From contig OY482855.1 of assembly GCA_960531495.1 (NCBI GenBank), positions 8,279,026-8,343,025 on the forward strand: a stretch of 64,000 nt of DNA, read 5' to 3'. Both the position numbers and the translations under genes were made by a program. The number at the start of each line of letters is the position of its first letter. Within the stretch, counting starts at the first letter, position 1. The notes beneath the pieces were generated by a model that was not told the origin of the DNA, did not search any database, and was given only the letters and a program-made list of their open reading frames with translations. The stretch is from Zeus faber. Its lineage: Eukaryota > Chordata > Actinopteri > Zeiformes > Zeidae. This document shows positions 49,718 to 61,900 of the stretch, in pieces.

Positions 49718-50568
49718 CTGAGGGGAGTAAAAGAAGGTGAATAACCAGAACTAATAGAGGTAATTCCTGGCACCTAAGTGTCCTCCTGGAGATAGAGGTG
49801 GCAGAAGAGGAGAAAGGTGGAGGAGATGCTGAAAACCATCCCCACTGATTGAGAACTAGATCCAAAATTGAAAGATACGGGTAGAAGGTTTGTTTTTTTC
49901 CACCTGTTGAAAGGGAGAAGGCACCAGATCGTTCCACAGCGGAAAGCAGCGCGGTGGGTCTTCAGCCGTGGAAGAAGAGAGGCGAGTGAAGCGAGATGGG
50001 TGGAGGGAGTGATGCGATTTAGGCTGTTAAAAAAAAATACATGAGGCGTGTATGGGACTCCCAGTCCTGCAGAGTCTGGAGGAGGAATAAAGGATTTTCT
50101 ACGCTCAGGGCACAAGACCAGTGAAGGAAGAATGCGGGGCTTGTGTGTGCCGGACTTGATTGGCCCAGGTTAAAATTCCATTCACTAAAACACACACTTT
50201 CTTGTCCTCTGATTATTATTTGCGCCTGGGAAAGATTCAAAAGAGCCCTACTGTATGGCATGAATCCTCTTAGTTCCAGAGTACGGCTGTGAACAAAGAT
50301 GCTCTCAGAAGGATGGTTTTGGGGCACACATCAGCCATGATTGAGCATGGATGACCGACCAACGTCACTTTATGCGAAGCAGCGCACGTGACGGATAACA
50401 CCAGATTTGACAACAATGAAGCGATATATCAAGCCTCCACCAATATGATGCTAACTCTGATGTCAGATCCCTCGTGCTGATAATTAGGGGGCGACACACA
50501 AAAGCCATTTGGCCAAACTACAGTAGGCAAACTGAGTAGGCTTCGGCCAGGAATTCTCCCTGGCCTCT
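49718..50568. other. Upstream region of retsat
   Basis: This must contain the non-coding first exon and promoter of retsat, because an acceptor ends at 49718. I cannot place them. There is no coding signal and no strong CpG block. Confidence 0.4.
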
Positions 50569-50875
50569 GTTTGGTGTCGGGGGTATATGGTGTGGCTTGA
50601 GCAGCCACACCTGACCTGGATCTGGGTGATTGGGATCAGGATGGCTGCATACCTCTTGCTTGTTGGTTGGTCTAATGAACAGCAGGTAAATTCCCTATCT
50701 CTACTTACACTCAGGATAGGAGCCCGTGTCATGACATGTTATCGGCTCCTGGCCTAATTCCAGCTGGCCCACTCTCTATGATAATGATGTACTCTCTATG
50801 ACGTTTACCACACCCGTCTCCTGTGTCTCTTTGCCAGAGGTCCATGAACACGCCACTTGGGTGACGCATGGTAGG
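50569..50875 (+). repeat. Solo LTR, copy D, same family as 4542-4849
   Basis: It shares GAGCAGCCACACCTGACCTG, GATTGGGATCAGGATGGCTG and CGTGTCATGACATG with the other copies, in the same order, then CTGTGTCTCTTTGCCAGAGG and ACGCCACTTGGGTG. Right edge approximate. It lies between retsat and mpp2 and is a diverged fossil. Confidence 0.65.
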
Positions 50876-50879
50876 CGAA

Positions 50880-53800
50880 CCTGCCCCAATATGTGATAAA
50901 GTTCTTTCTATATTCACATAACAGACATTCGTCCGGACCTCACAGGGGAGAGCGGCTGAACGCGTCCCCAGAATGAGGTGCAGCTTCACAGGACAATGGC
51001 AGCACTGAGAGTCGGTCGCTGTTTCAGCGGCGTGTTAGGGACTGTCACTGTGTACAAATCAATTGTAATTTTTTTATAGCTTTTCTCTTGTTTGACGTAG
51101 GACACCCAAACTAGGCATAATTAGTAATAAGACCTAGATCACATGTTGCAGTCTTTCAATTTCAAAATCACCTGTTTTTGGATATACTGTATGATTTCAT
51201 GAATTTCAAAGTTCAATAGCTTTTCTGTCATGTGACTTAGGACACCCAAAATAGGTCTATATAGTACTATGATCTAGACACAAGTTTTTATTTTTTATTT
51301 TTAAATAAAATTTCAAAGTTCAATAACTTTTTTTTGTCATGTTACTTAGGACACACTTTTTTGGTTAAAAAAATGTTATAAAAAAAACCCCAAATACATA
51401 AAAAGGGGGCAAGTCCCGCATTTGTTTGATTTTTAAATACATTTATTTTTGTAGCTCATTTTGGACCATATTTTTGTCAATGCAGATGCCACGGCCTACT
51501 AACCGTCCAAATCCCTCCTTGGGACTAATTTAAACTATTCTGGGTTAAATGAGTACCCATATTAGAAACCCACAGTATTCTAATATTCTAGTATTCTCAC
51601 AGTAGATTTCAGATGCACTTCAGGAAAATGTATACTTGGTTATATCCCATTACTATACAGTGAATAACAGAGCATATACAGTATATGTAGAACATAACAA
51701 ATCGTATCATAAATCAATAATGAACTTGATAATTATTGTATTATGAGAATGATACTCCCGCCCATGCTCGGCTTCCAATAGTGAACTGATAAGAGTCAAG
51801 GATATTGTTTGTAAATTAACAGGCGATTTTGATAAATAGTCTACTTATTGCCCTTTGGAACAAGAACCTTCATTGACAATTCACTTTTACATGGATTTAC
51901 TGAATTTACCCCATATGCTAATTTGAAAATTCACTGTCTGTGCCCTGCAGAAGCAAGTGAAAAAAGATGTACACATGAATCACTTTGACTGCTAAGTACA
52001 GCTTTTTATTGGCAGTATGGCATTTCACAGGAAAAAAAAAAGACACACCGAGGTGCTGAACTATCATAGTGCCGGAATTTCCACCCTGAATAAAGAGGGG
52101 CAGAAAAGACTATTTTGAAATGGAGCACCTGACATAACCCCTTCCTGGAGCAATACCGACCCCAAATATAGCTGCCTGGTATGTAGAAATTGATTTTAAA
52201 TAAATTCTTTAAATATATAAAGCTCCAGTCATTAAAATGTTTGATATGGATGAGAACCCTAGGTCTGAAGAATTTGCTTTGGAGCATTATACATTTTCTT
52301 TTGTTGATAAATTACTTTCAGTATTTAGTAGCTGCCTCAACAATGCCTGTGCTTTTTCTGTGTTTGTATGCAGACAACAACATTTAATACAAAAATCAAA
52401 AAACAATACAGCATATTGCATTTGGCACCATGAACAAAGTCATTTTTTACTCACAATGTCCTTTACAGCATTAAGGACCTGGCTAATTAATAGTTAACAC
52501 AGAGCAGACATGTCATAGCTAATATATCAGAGCTGTCTCATATCTACTTGTATCTACATGCCTCCTATAAATTAAATAAATTCTCTTACTAAAAACAATG
52601 TTGGGTTTTTTTTCTCAAAAATAAAAATAATAAAAAATAAAGGGCACAAAAGTCAGGAATGGCACAGTATCTCAAATGGAATGAGCTGTCTATACAAAAT
52701 AGAATGTGGTAATAAAATAGAACTTCGGAGAAAAAGAGAACGGAGCTCGACGGCTTTCTCATGGTTTGGTGGTGTTTGAGTTTCAGTGCATATGTGCATG
52801 TATATGTGTGGCCTGTTTTAAACCTATGGCCATCCCAGGAAAAACACGTTGGTTAAACACATTGATCCCTTTAGTTTACAGTTATAGTTACAGAGGATTT
52901 TGCCGGTGGCTAGAAAGTTTGCCCGGCAACAGGGACGTAAAAAGACGTTCCAGATTTCTGCCTTAGTCTTTTTGCCTTTGTTTTTTTATTCCTCCCTGAA
53001 TAGAATTTGGAGCGCTACGCTGGCTCAATCAATGTTTATCTCTATAAAGGTCGTCTATGCAGCTCCCTCCCATAATGGATTCTGCATAACTGTCATTTTT
53101 GACATATACCTCAGTTTTAGCATCAAAAGTTAATTAAAAGATGTCTCTTGTTCAAGCGGTTCTTGGCAAGAAGTGACTTATGGTCATCCAAGTTGGCGCG
53201 TCCACTCACCGCAAAATAAAACTAGTCCTTCAAATGTTCTGCCTCGTGGCCACCGAGCGTTATCATCATTTTAAGGTGAAGGCCAGAGGAGAAAAATCCT
53301 CCACCTCACTACTTTTGTTCAATTTGGTTCTCCACCATTGGCGAACGAGTTGTTTTGGTGAGAATCTGCCTTATTGACCGCTGATTGGCATGGCGTTGCT
53401 AACGTCCAATTACCTACCACTAACCACGCCCCCATTTTCCCTTTTGGGCTAAAGCTGTAGGTGGAATTGGCCTGGCGTGGCTTTTAAATTCCACCTCTCC
53501 AGCTTCTGCATGATCACGAGAGGCTCTCGGTCGGGTTTGTTCTGCGCTCCTTAAAGTGGGATTTTAAACGCTATGTTACTGCACGAAATCCAACTGGGGG
53601 TGGGTGCGATACCAATGGGTTCCTTTGTGTAAAAGGGTGTTCAGGGACATAATTTCCTTGTTCTACTTAATGAATGCGTCATATGCACCGCTCCCGAGCA
53701 TGTTACCAGTGCTGCTTGTAACAATGTTAAATAAATGGGTCATTCTTGATAATGTCAACGATTACAGAGATGAGCCAATCTAAGCATCCGAACAAACTTG

Positions 53801-54248
53801 TGGTTTTCCTGACGGATCAAGTGACGGCGGCAGAGTCCATCTCCTCTCCTCCCGATGACGTGTAAACTGCAGCGTTGAGAGCTGCGAGGCTCCTCACCGG
53901 TACGGCACAAACCGGACAGGTTGGTTTGAATTTGAGAGAGATGAGAAAGAGATGTAAACGTAGATGCGTGGAGAAAAAAAAGGAAAACCGCACAGAACTC
54001 GGCGGTTCGGTCAAGGGGATGGGAAAACATTCAGCGCCGCTTTTTTCGTCCGTTCTCTTGTCCATTCTGCTTCTTCTCTCTGCTACTCTCTCCATTCTGC
54101 CCCCTCTCCCCACTGCTCCCCTAACAAACTACACAGTATAAACATGAACACTCTTTTGAAACCACAATTGTGATGGAATAGTCGTTTTATGCCGGGTTCA
54201 GACCACACGACTAAGCTTGATCATTATTTATACTGCTGTTCCTTTCTT
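50880..54248. other. AT-rich spacer; may be mpp2 3' UTR in part
   Basis: There is no protein here. A minus-strand AATAAA at 52005-52010 sits in a convincing poly(A) context. It could end a roughly 2.9-kb 3' UTR of mpp2 (stop at 54926), but the sequence alone cannot tell. Around 51040-51400 the motif TTAGGACACCCAAA recurs, a short local repeat. 53400-53560 is GC-richer. Confidence 0.4.
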
Positions 54249-54859
54249 GTACTGTATTGACCCGAATATAAGACGGCCCTGATTATAAGAGGACCCCCCC
54301 TTTTTCAAGACTCATTTTTGGAAAAATACTTTTTGAAGACCAAATCTTGTTTTTATAAAGAAAATAATTTTATTTGTAAAGAATGATAACGGCAGCATGC
54401 AGTCGTAGGGAGGGTGCAAAGATTGATGAATGTAATGCAGAACCAAATTTCACAAGGCCGAGTTCCACCTGGAAGCCGTGAGCAACATGCTGAGCTCAGC
54501 TCAAGCTGACTGGTGACTGATTGAGTCCTACACACTGTGGCGAGTGCAGAGGAGTCTGACACACAGGAGCTTGAAGCCCGCCTGCTTCTTTATAATCAGC
54601 CGCGTGGGAAATTTTTGGGTTCCCGGAGAACTACGACAGCAATGGAACTCGAGTGGTGGATCGGAGGAGGACGGTGTGTCAGTGTTGTTCCACAGTTGTA
54701 GGGTATGTGTGCGGAAACAGATTGAAACACTATTGTGTTATATTATTCTACCATATATTGCATATAAAAGTCTAGACCCCGAATATAAGACGACACCACT
54801 TTTTCAGACGTATTTCCAGAAAAAAAAACCCCTGCCTTATATTCGGGTCAATACGGTAC
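54249..54859. mobile_element. Non-autonomous inverted-repeat element in the mpp2 3' UTR
   Basis: GTACTGTATTGACCCGAATA at the left and the same text inverted (GTACCGTATTGACCCGAATA) at the right form 24-bp near-perfect inverted repeats around 611 bp. An internal repeat of CCGAATATAAGACGAC occurs near 54778. There is no transposase. It begins 67 bp after the mpp2 stop codon. Confidence 0.8.
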
Positions 54860-54925
54860 CTTGCTATAGCACTCCCCTCCTCACCCCTCCATCTCAACAC
54901 TCATCTCACTCTCCTCCGTTCGTCC

Positions 54926-55479
54926 CTAGAACACCCAGGTGACGGGCACCCACTGGGGGTTCTTGGAGACTGTCTCCAGCGCCGCTTTCAGGGTGCGGTA
55001 GGTTTCGTCCAGGTTGTCGTTGATGACGGCCAGGTCAAAGTAGTGGCCGTAGGCCGCCTGGAGGCGGGCGCTCTCGTCGCACGTGCGCTGCAGCTCCTCA
55101 TCCTGGGAAAAATTTTCCAAAACGTTGCAAATCAGTTAGACTTCCAAAGGGCTGGCCAGTTGAAATGAGCCTTTTCTAAAAGCCCCAAAAAACTAAACCA
55201 AAACAATAAATGTGAGTCTCGTACCGTCAGCGTCTGGGTGACCACCTCGGCCACAACGGCCGAGTGGTTCATGGCTTTGAGCACCTCGAACTCTGGAGCC
55301 TTGAGGAAAACCACGTAGGGCAGGAACTCCGAGGTCCTAAGCACTTTCAGAGACTGGGAGAGAACACATGCACTATGAAACGTCAGAGTCACATTAAAGC
55401 ACATTTTGCCAGTATCTGGCCAATCTACTGGAAAGAAAATTCACACATACAAGGAATTTGTCTTTGGCTCATAACAGTC

Positions 55480-55562
<83 letters not shown>

Positions 55563-55924
55563 TGTATATATAATAGATAATATATTATCTGTAATATATA
55601 AATAAAAAAACAGGTTAGTATTTACATGCATATACTCATTATACTATACATAAGCATGGCCATTTGGCCATTTGGTCGAGTGATGTTTGTGCTATAAAGA
55701 TAAACATAACTAAAAGGAATGAAAATAGAACCCAAATAATAAAATATAATAAAATATCTAGATAGATAGATAGATAGATAGATAGAAAGCATTGACACCT
55801 TACTGGTTACAGTAATTTGATGTGTAGTGAATAGAATACAGTAATTAATTAGAATTTATATTTATTTCTTGGCAATACAACCCACCCTTGGTGTGCATTT
55901 AACACCACATAAAAACACATAAAC

Positions 55925-55960
<36 letters not shown>

Positions 55961-58900
55961 TTATACACACACTCACACATATACATACACACACACACAC
56001 AAACACACACAGTATTATATATTCATACACAGTATATATCTATGAAATCAGTATCTTAAAAAAACAGAGCTATAGCGGTTTGTTTGGCAATATTCTTTTC
56101 TCACTTCTAATTTCACCTAAACAGGTGACAGTAAACAGTTCAGGTAAACAGTCCTCAGAAACAGTCCTAAGAACATTTGAGGTGAGAAACATGCCAGGCA
56201 GCTGCTCAATCTTGATTCCATCTCAAATTGACAACAGCTGCTAGTTTACAAGCGTAATCACATCATTTGAGAGTCTGACTCAGCCTCCCACTCTACTGGG
56301 GTGAAGAAAGGAAATTGTATATGGCTGATTACAGATGGAACGCTCTTTGGGGCATTGGAGTCATCTCCTACAGCTGGTATGGCTTGTGCTTTTGGGTTTT
56401 TGTGACTTTTTCAGGCACCAATAATAAATGTTCCGCTGCCAGGAGGGGCGCGTCCCGCCGCCCGTCTGTATTCTGACATCAAGGCATTGTGATGAAGTAT
56501 GACATTGGGACGGAGCCTTATAAGATAGTCAGACAGAAACACACGCGGTTAATCGGATCGCTTCTCAGACCCCGATTAACATCTCGTCCATCAGCTTCGC
56601 ATTGTCCTTGAGCAAGCACAATCTGTGAGTTTATTCATGTTAGTGGTGTATGCACACAGTGCAGGAGCTATGACAACGTATTAACAGGTTATTTACAGCT
56701 GCATAGAGATTGATCGTTTATCTGCATATTTCTGTACTGTTTCATAGATCTACACCGCTTTCGTTAAAAGGTACCAAAAGTGAGCTCCTGTCTCCTGGTA
56801 CTTATTGGGAGAGTGTTCAGCTCGCTGCGTAGCCATGTACGGCTACACGTGGTGAGGGCAGAAGAAAAATTGTATTGTGCTGTGTGTATCATGCCCCTCC
56901 CCCCCAACCCTTGGAAATACCCAAACAGCCGTTAAGGTTATCATTGCATTAATCAAAACTGGTGTTCACCACAAAGGTAAGAGAAGCTGGTCTGCTGTCA
57001 TCAAGTCCTGCAACGTGTAAAATACTCTGCTAAATGTGCATGCTTCTGTGTAACTATGAACAGATTAACAGACAGTAACACTTGTGTAAAAAGGGTTTAA
57101 AACTTAGGTAAAAAGAGTTTTCCCATGTCTGGAAAATGGTCCAGGCCACGTAATTTCATGTGTGGTCCAAAGACAATTCAAACCGACCAACCTAATTCCT
57201 GAGAACCAATTAGCTCTTATTTGCTATGGACCCCACCGTATACATAGTGTGATTTGTGTATGTGTGTACCTGAGGGTTCGCGTCCAGTATACAGATGCGT
57301 CCGGCCTCCACCACTTCGTGTATGGAGTCTATTTTGGTGCCGTACAGGTTGCCATTGTACTCGCCGTGCTCTAAGTAGCGGCCATTCTTGATGTCCGTCT
57401 CCATCTTGCTGCGGCTGGTGAAGGCGTACATGCGGCTCTCGCGATCAGCGGACTTGGGCTTCCTGGATGTGTCTGGGGTGTTGGGAAGTAGAGGAAAATT
57501 GTAATGTACTGAAAAGATAATCACAGACGTCAACATAACATCACTATATATCGCCATATCAGATTCGGGATTTGAAATCTCACATTTAAGAATGTAACTC
57601 AGTTGACCTATGTGGTGATTTAAAGTATGATACCAGACAAAAACTCCCTCTGTAATATTTCAAACATATCTCATTTGGGGTCTCCTTTTCTCATAATCAT
57701 TCATTTTAACTGTAACATTGTCCGACAGTATATGATGCGTAGCTTACGGAGCTAGCTCTGTCAGACAACTCGACGGCGCCACACGCTTCCACGCCCTTAT
57801 GGGCCGGCCTATTTGAACAGCCAGTCCCTCCCGCTCTGCCCGTTTTGCTGCACTCCCTCCACCTCCCCTGCATCCACCTGTTGGGCTCTACTTTTCTATG
57901 CAATGGGGGGATCTGAGCTCATAACTCCTATATTTCTAGCTCATTAATTATAACTATGTTTGCTGTACACCTCACTACTGGGAGTGATAAGCAGTGGAGC
58001 CCAGACACCCAAACTCAAATGATGCAAAATAAATGGAGATCATTTAAAAGGAAACCTGGAAAATGTAATCTCTTGACAATACAGTCCCACGCTTTATTGT
58101 CCATACTACGCTACCATCACTCAGCTTTACATTACATGGAATGGTGGTGCCAAAGTGCTGTGGGTCCTTCAGCAGGAGTTGGTTCTTCAGTCTCCGCCTC
58201 CCCACACCCTGAGCACCAATCAGAACCAGGGACTTCCTCTTAAAGGGCGGGACTTTAGCCACCTCTTCGTAGATCAACAGCTCGTGCCTGTCAAACTCTT
58301 GAGAGAGAATAGTATAGTAGGTACACTCAGTTGGATAGTTTCACTACCTTGGCATGTGAGTGACACTTGCTGACCAAACGTCCTGAGACAGACCCTGTAT
58401 AAAAACTGTACCTGCATTTTTGGTGGTCAGGTACATCATTTTCTTCTTTTTCTTCCCCCCAACTCCAGTGCACAAATTTCCTGTCATGCATACAGAAAAA
58501 ACGAGCCAATCATGGTGAGGAGTATTGTGTGTTGGTGTTCCACAGAGTGTACTCATGATGCCATTAAAGATTTTATTGGGAGATACTGTTTATGTACAGT
58601 ATATATTGGTTTGTTTCGATTTTCTGAATCTGTGCTGGCAACAATGCAAAATTGATCAAAGTGGATATTGGAGTCTCGAGTTTCTGATTCCTCAGTAAAC
58701 GCCTGAGACTAAAGCCAAGTAAGATGACTAAAGCGGAGACAGTCTGTCTTGGGCGATCCTGAGGGGGTGCGGTGTATTATTTACAGGTAAGTATTGACCT
58801 AAAAACATCTAGTTTTGACTAAATTAAGTCCCATAGCAATGTAAAGCAACAGGGGAGACGTGCGTAATGCCGGTCGGGACAGTGGGGACACAGGTTTTTT

Positions 58901-61900
58901 TGGAATGGGACCGAAACAAGACAGAATGGGAAGGGACGAAATGGGACGGTCACTTAACTCAGTTGTGTTTAATTATTTTGTTTCATACAAGTATGAATTA
59001 ATGGCACGGTGGCGCAGTGCTGCCTCACACTGATGTTAGATGGAGGAAACCCCATGTGAGCACGGGGAGATCATGTACCCTCACTCCTGGGTTCGATTCT
59101 CGCCTGGGGCGCTGTTGGCACCGTGCTCTGGCGGGTTATCTCCCAAATAGGAGCCTTTCCGTGTGGAGTTTGCATGTTCTCCCCGTGCTCACATGGGGCT
59201 TCCTCCACCTAACGTCAGTAAGGACCCCCCCCAAAAACATGCACACATCATCGTCTGACCAGCGATGAACACACGTCGACGAATGCTGCCCACTGCTCCT
59301 GGCTGCCCCCCCCAGAGGAAGGACAAGCCAGGATGGGAGAGATGCAGGGGCCTCATTTCACTGGCCACCATCCAAAAAGCATTTGCATGTGTGTTTGTGT
59401 GTGTATATATATATATGCATGTGTTGTAGTGCGCTGTGTCATGTGACAAATAAAGATTCTTAATTCTTAGGTAGGAAACATACAAAAATAAATAGATCTA
59501 AAATAAAAACACAGGAAAACTAGCACAGGAGTCGGGAACCGGCGTGCACGACGACCGCTGTCTGGAGGAGAATAAAAAGAACATTATATATTGCTATACT
59601 ATAATCACAATATATTACATTTGGATATAGAGCAGGGAAGAGACACCTTTTAATGCTCAGCTGGAGTGAAGCGGCTGACTTGCTTGTGTGAAGACTTGCT
59701 TGTGTCTCAGCTAAGTACACATTATCTTCCCTCACATGTTATTCCAACTCAATACACCATGTGCTTTCAGTATATTCCTGTAATTTCCTGAGCAGGAGAA
59801 CTCGCAACCCTGCCTACCTGCGTCAGCTTCATAAAGCCTCTGCTGCTGCCGCCTCCTCCTCTATGGTACTGTGGACTGTCAACAAGGCTGACTTCATTCC
59901 TGCCTTCCCCACCCACTCCGCACTCCCAAGTTCTGGCACTCACAGAAACTTGGATTCGAACAGAGAACACAGCAACCCTTGTTGCCCTCTCGACCCACTT
60001 CTCCTTCTCCCACATCCCTCACTCGACTGGGCGAAGAGGAGGGACAGGTTTGCTTATCTCTCAGAAGTGGAAATCCACTCCATGTTTGAATATCATGCAA
60101 TAACTATTACTGATCCTGTTAAAATGGACATTGTCGTTATCTTTCGTCCACCAGGTTAACAGGGGAGCTTGGTGGAGGAACTGGACCTGCTGCTCTCATC
60201 CATCCCAGAGGACGGCTCGCCGCTTGTGATCATGTACAGTATGACCTTTACATCCACCTGAACAAACCACAGGCTGCTGACTTCCTCAAACTGCCGTCCT
60301 CGTTCGACCTGAATCTCCTCCACCCGCCAGCGATGAACAAAGCAGGCAACCAGCAGGACCTCATCTTAACACGTAACTATCAATTTAACATCACTTTTTT
60401 ATTCAGCTCTCACTCTTTCCGCCTGGAGGTCCAACGGTTCCACCTCCTTATGTCTCCTTCCGTTGAAACCCGTCGCGCACTCTCCCCCACTCAATTCTCC
60501 TCCCTGGCCTCTTCTTCCCTCCCCCCACCTTTTCTTTCCACATGATGTTAATAATGCCACAGACATGCCCTGCTCCACACTAAGCTCATGTCTTGATAAC
60601 CTCTGTCCCCTCACCCCCGTCTCCTCCAGACCAGTGCGAGAAGCACCCTCCAACCCCTGGCTGTCCAGGACTCTCCGAGATCATCGGACAAGGCTCAGGT
60701 CGGCTGAGAGGAAATGGCGCAAGTCCGGAGACAGTGTTGACCTGAATAAGTATCAATCCTCTTTATCCTCTTTCTCATCTAGTATTTCTAACCACTAACC
60801 ATAAGGACAAGATTAACAACACTAATGATTCATGCAAACTCTTCCCTATTTTCAAACTCTCCTCAACCCCCCACCCCCTCCACCTCCCTCTACCCTGACT
60901 GCTGATCACTTTGCCACCTTCTATGAAGAGAAGGTGGCGCCTATCAGCAACCTATGCTCTCCATCCACCTCTATCCCTCCTCAGGGGATACCTCTGTCTT
61001 CAGCAAGAATCTCAGCACGCCTCACAGACATCTCTGTCAGGCTGAAGGAAGGCCACCTCCAACTGAATCTCTCCAAGACAGGGCTCCTCATCATCCTGGT
61101 AAGTCCAACAATTCAACACATGAATGTTCAGCTGGGCTCGTTATCATTAATGCCATCCAAGTCTGCTAGAAATCTTGGGAGTAGTGATTGACGACCCTAT
61201 CCTGATCAAATTTCCCCTGTCTCCCGATCCTGCAGATTCACCTTGTACAACTATATAGCTATGACTAACTATTCTAGTTTCTGTTGAGGTTGAATAGCCT
61301 TCAGTTGTTGTAGTGACATAATGCAGTAACATGAAAAAAAACAACTAATGACACTTTTTCATTCTGATTAATTACAGCATCTTGCACTTCTTTCTGGTTA
61401 AATTTAGAAACAGGAGATCATGCACTTAAGTTTGATGTTGCTCCAATGGTTCATGCTTTGATTGTTTCTAGCCTCTCATGCAAGTCGCTTTGAACAAAAC
61501 CCTCTGCTTAATTAGTTAATCTAAATGTAAATGTGTGCTTTTAAAAGTTAAAGCACAACTAATTATTTATGCTGCCATCTTCAAAGACATTGTTCATGTG
61601 CTGTAGTCCCGGTTTTAACTCTAATTTTGTATTTATCCATCATTGTCGTATTATAGACAAGCACAAAGCTAATGCAAGAACAGCTAGACATGGGGTAGCA
61701 CACAAACGCTGCAGAAAATGTTCAGGGCATCATTTCTGTTCTCTTGCAGTCACTATTCCTTTCTTCCTCCCTCCCTCCCATCACTCCCTACCTGCAGGTG
61801 CCAGTTCCACATCTCTCTTGACAAAGGCTTTCCTCTTCTCCTCCAGTAACTGACTTGGGATCAGCCCTGCGCTGCCACCCTCCACATGGCGAGCCTAAAT

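Noticed and set aside
54544-54942. 132-codon plus-strand open frame
   Set aside because: Runs across the inverted-repeat element and the antisense of the last mpp2 exon.
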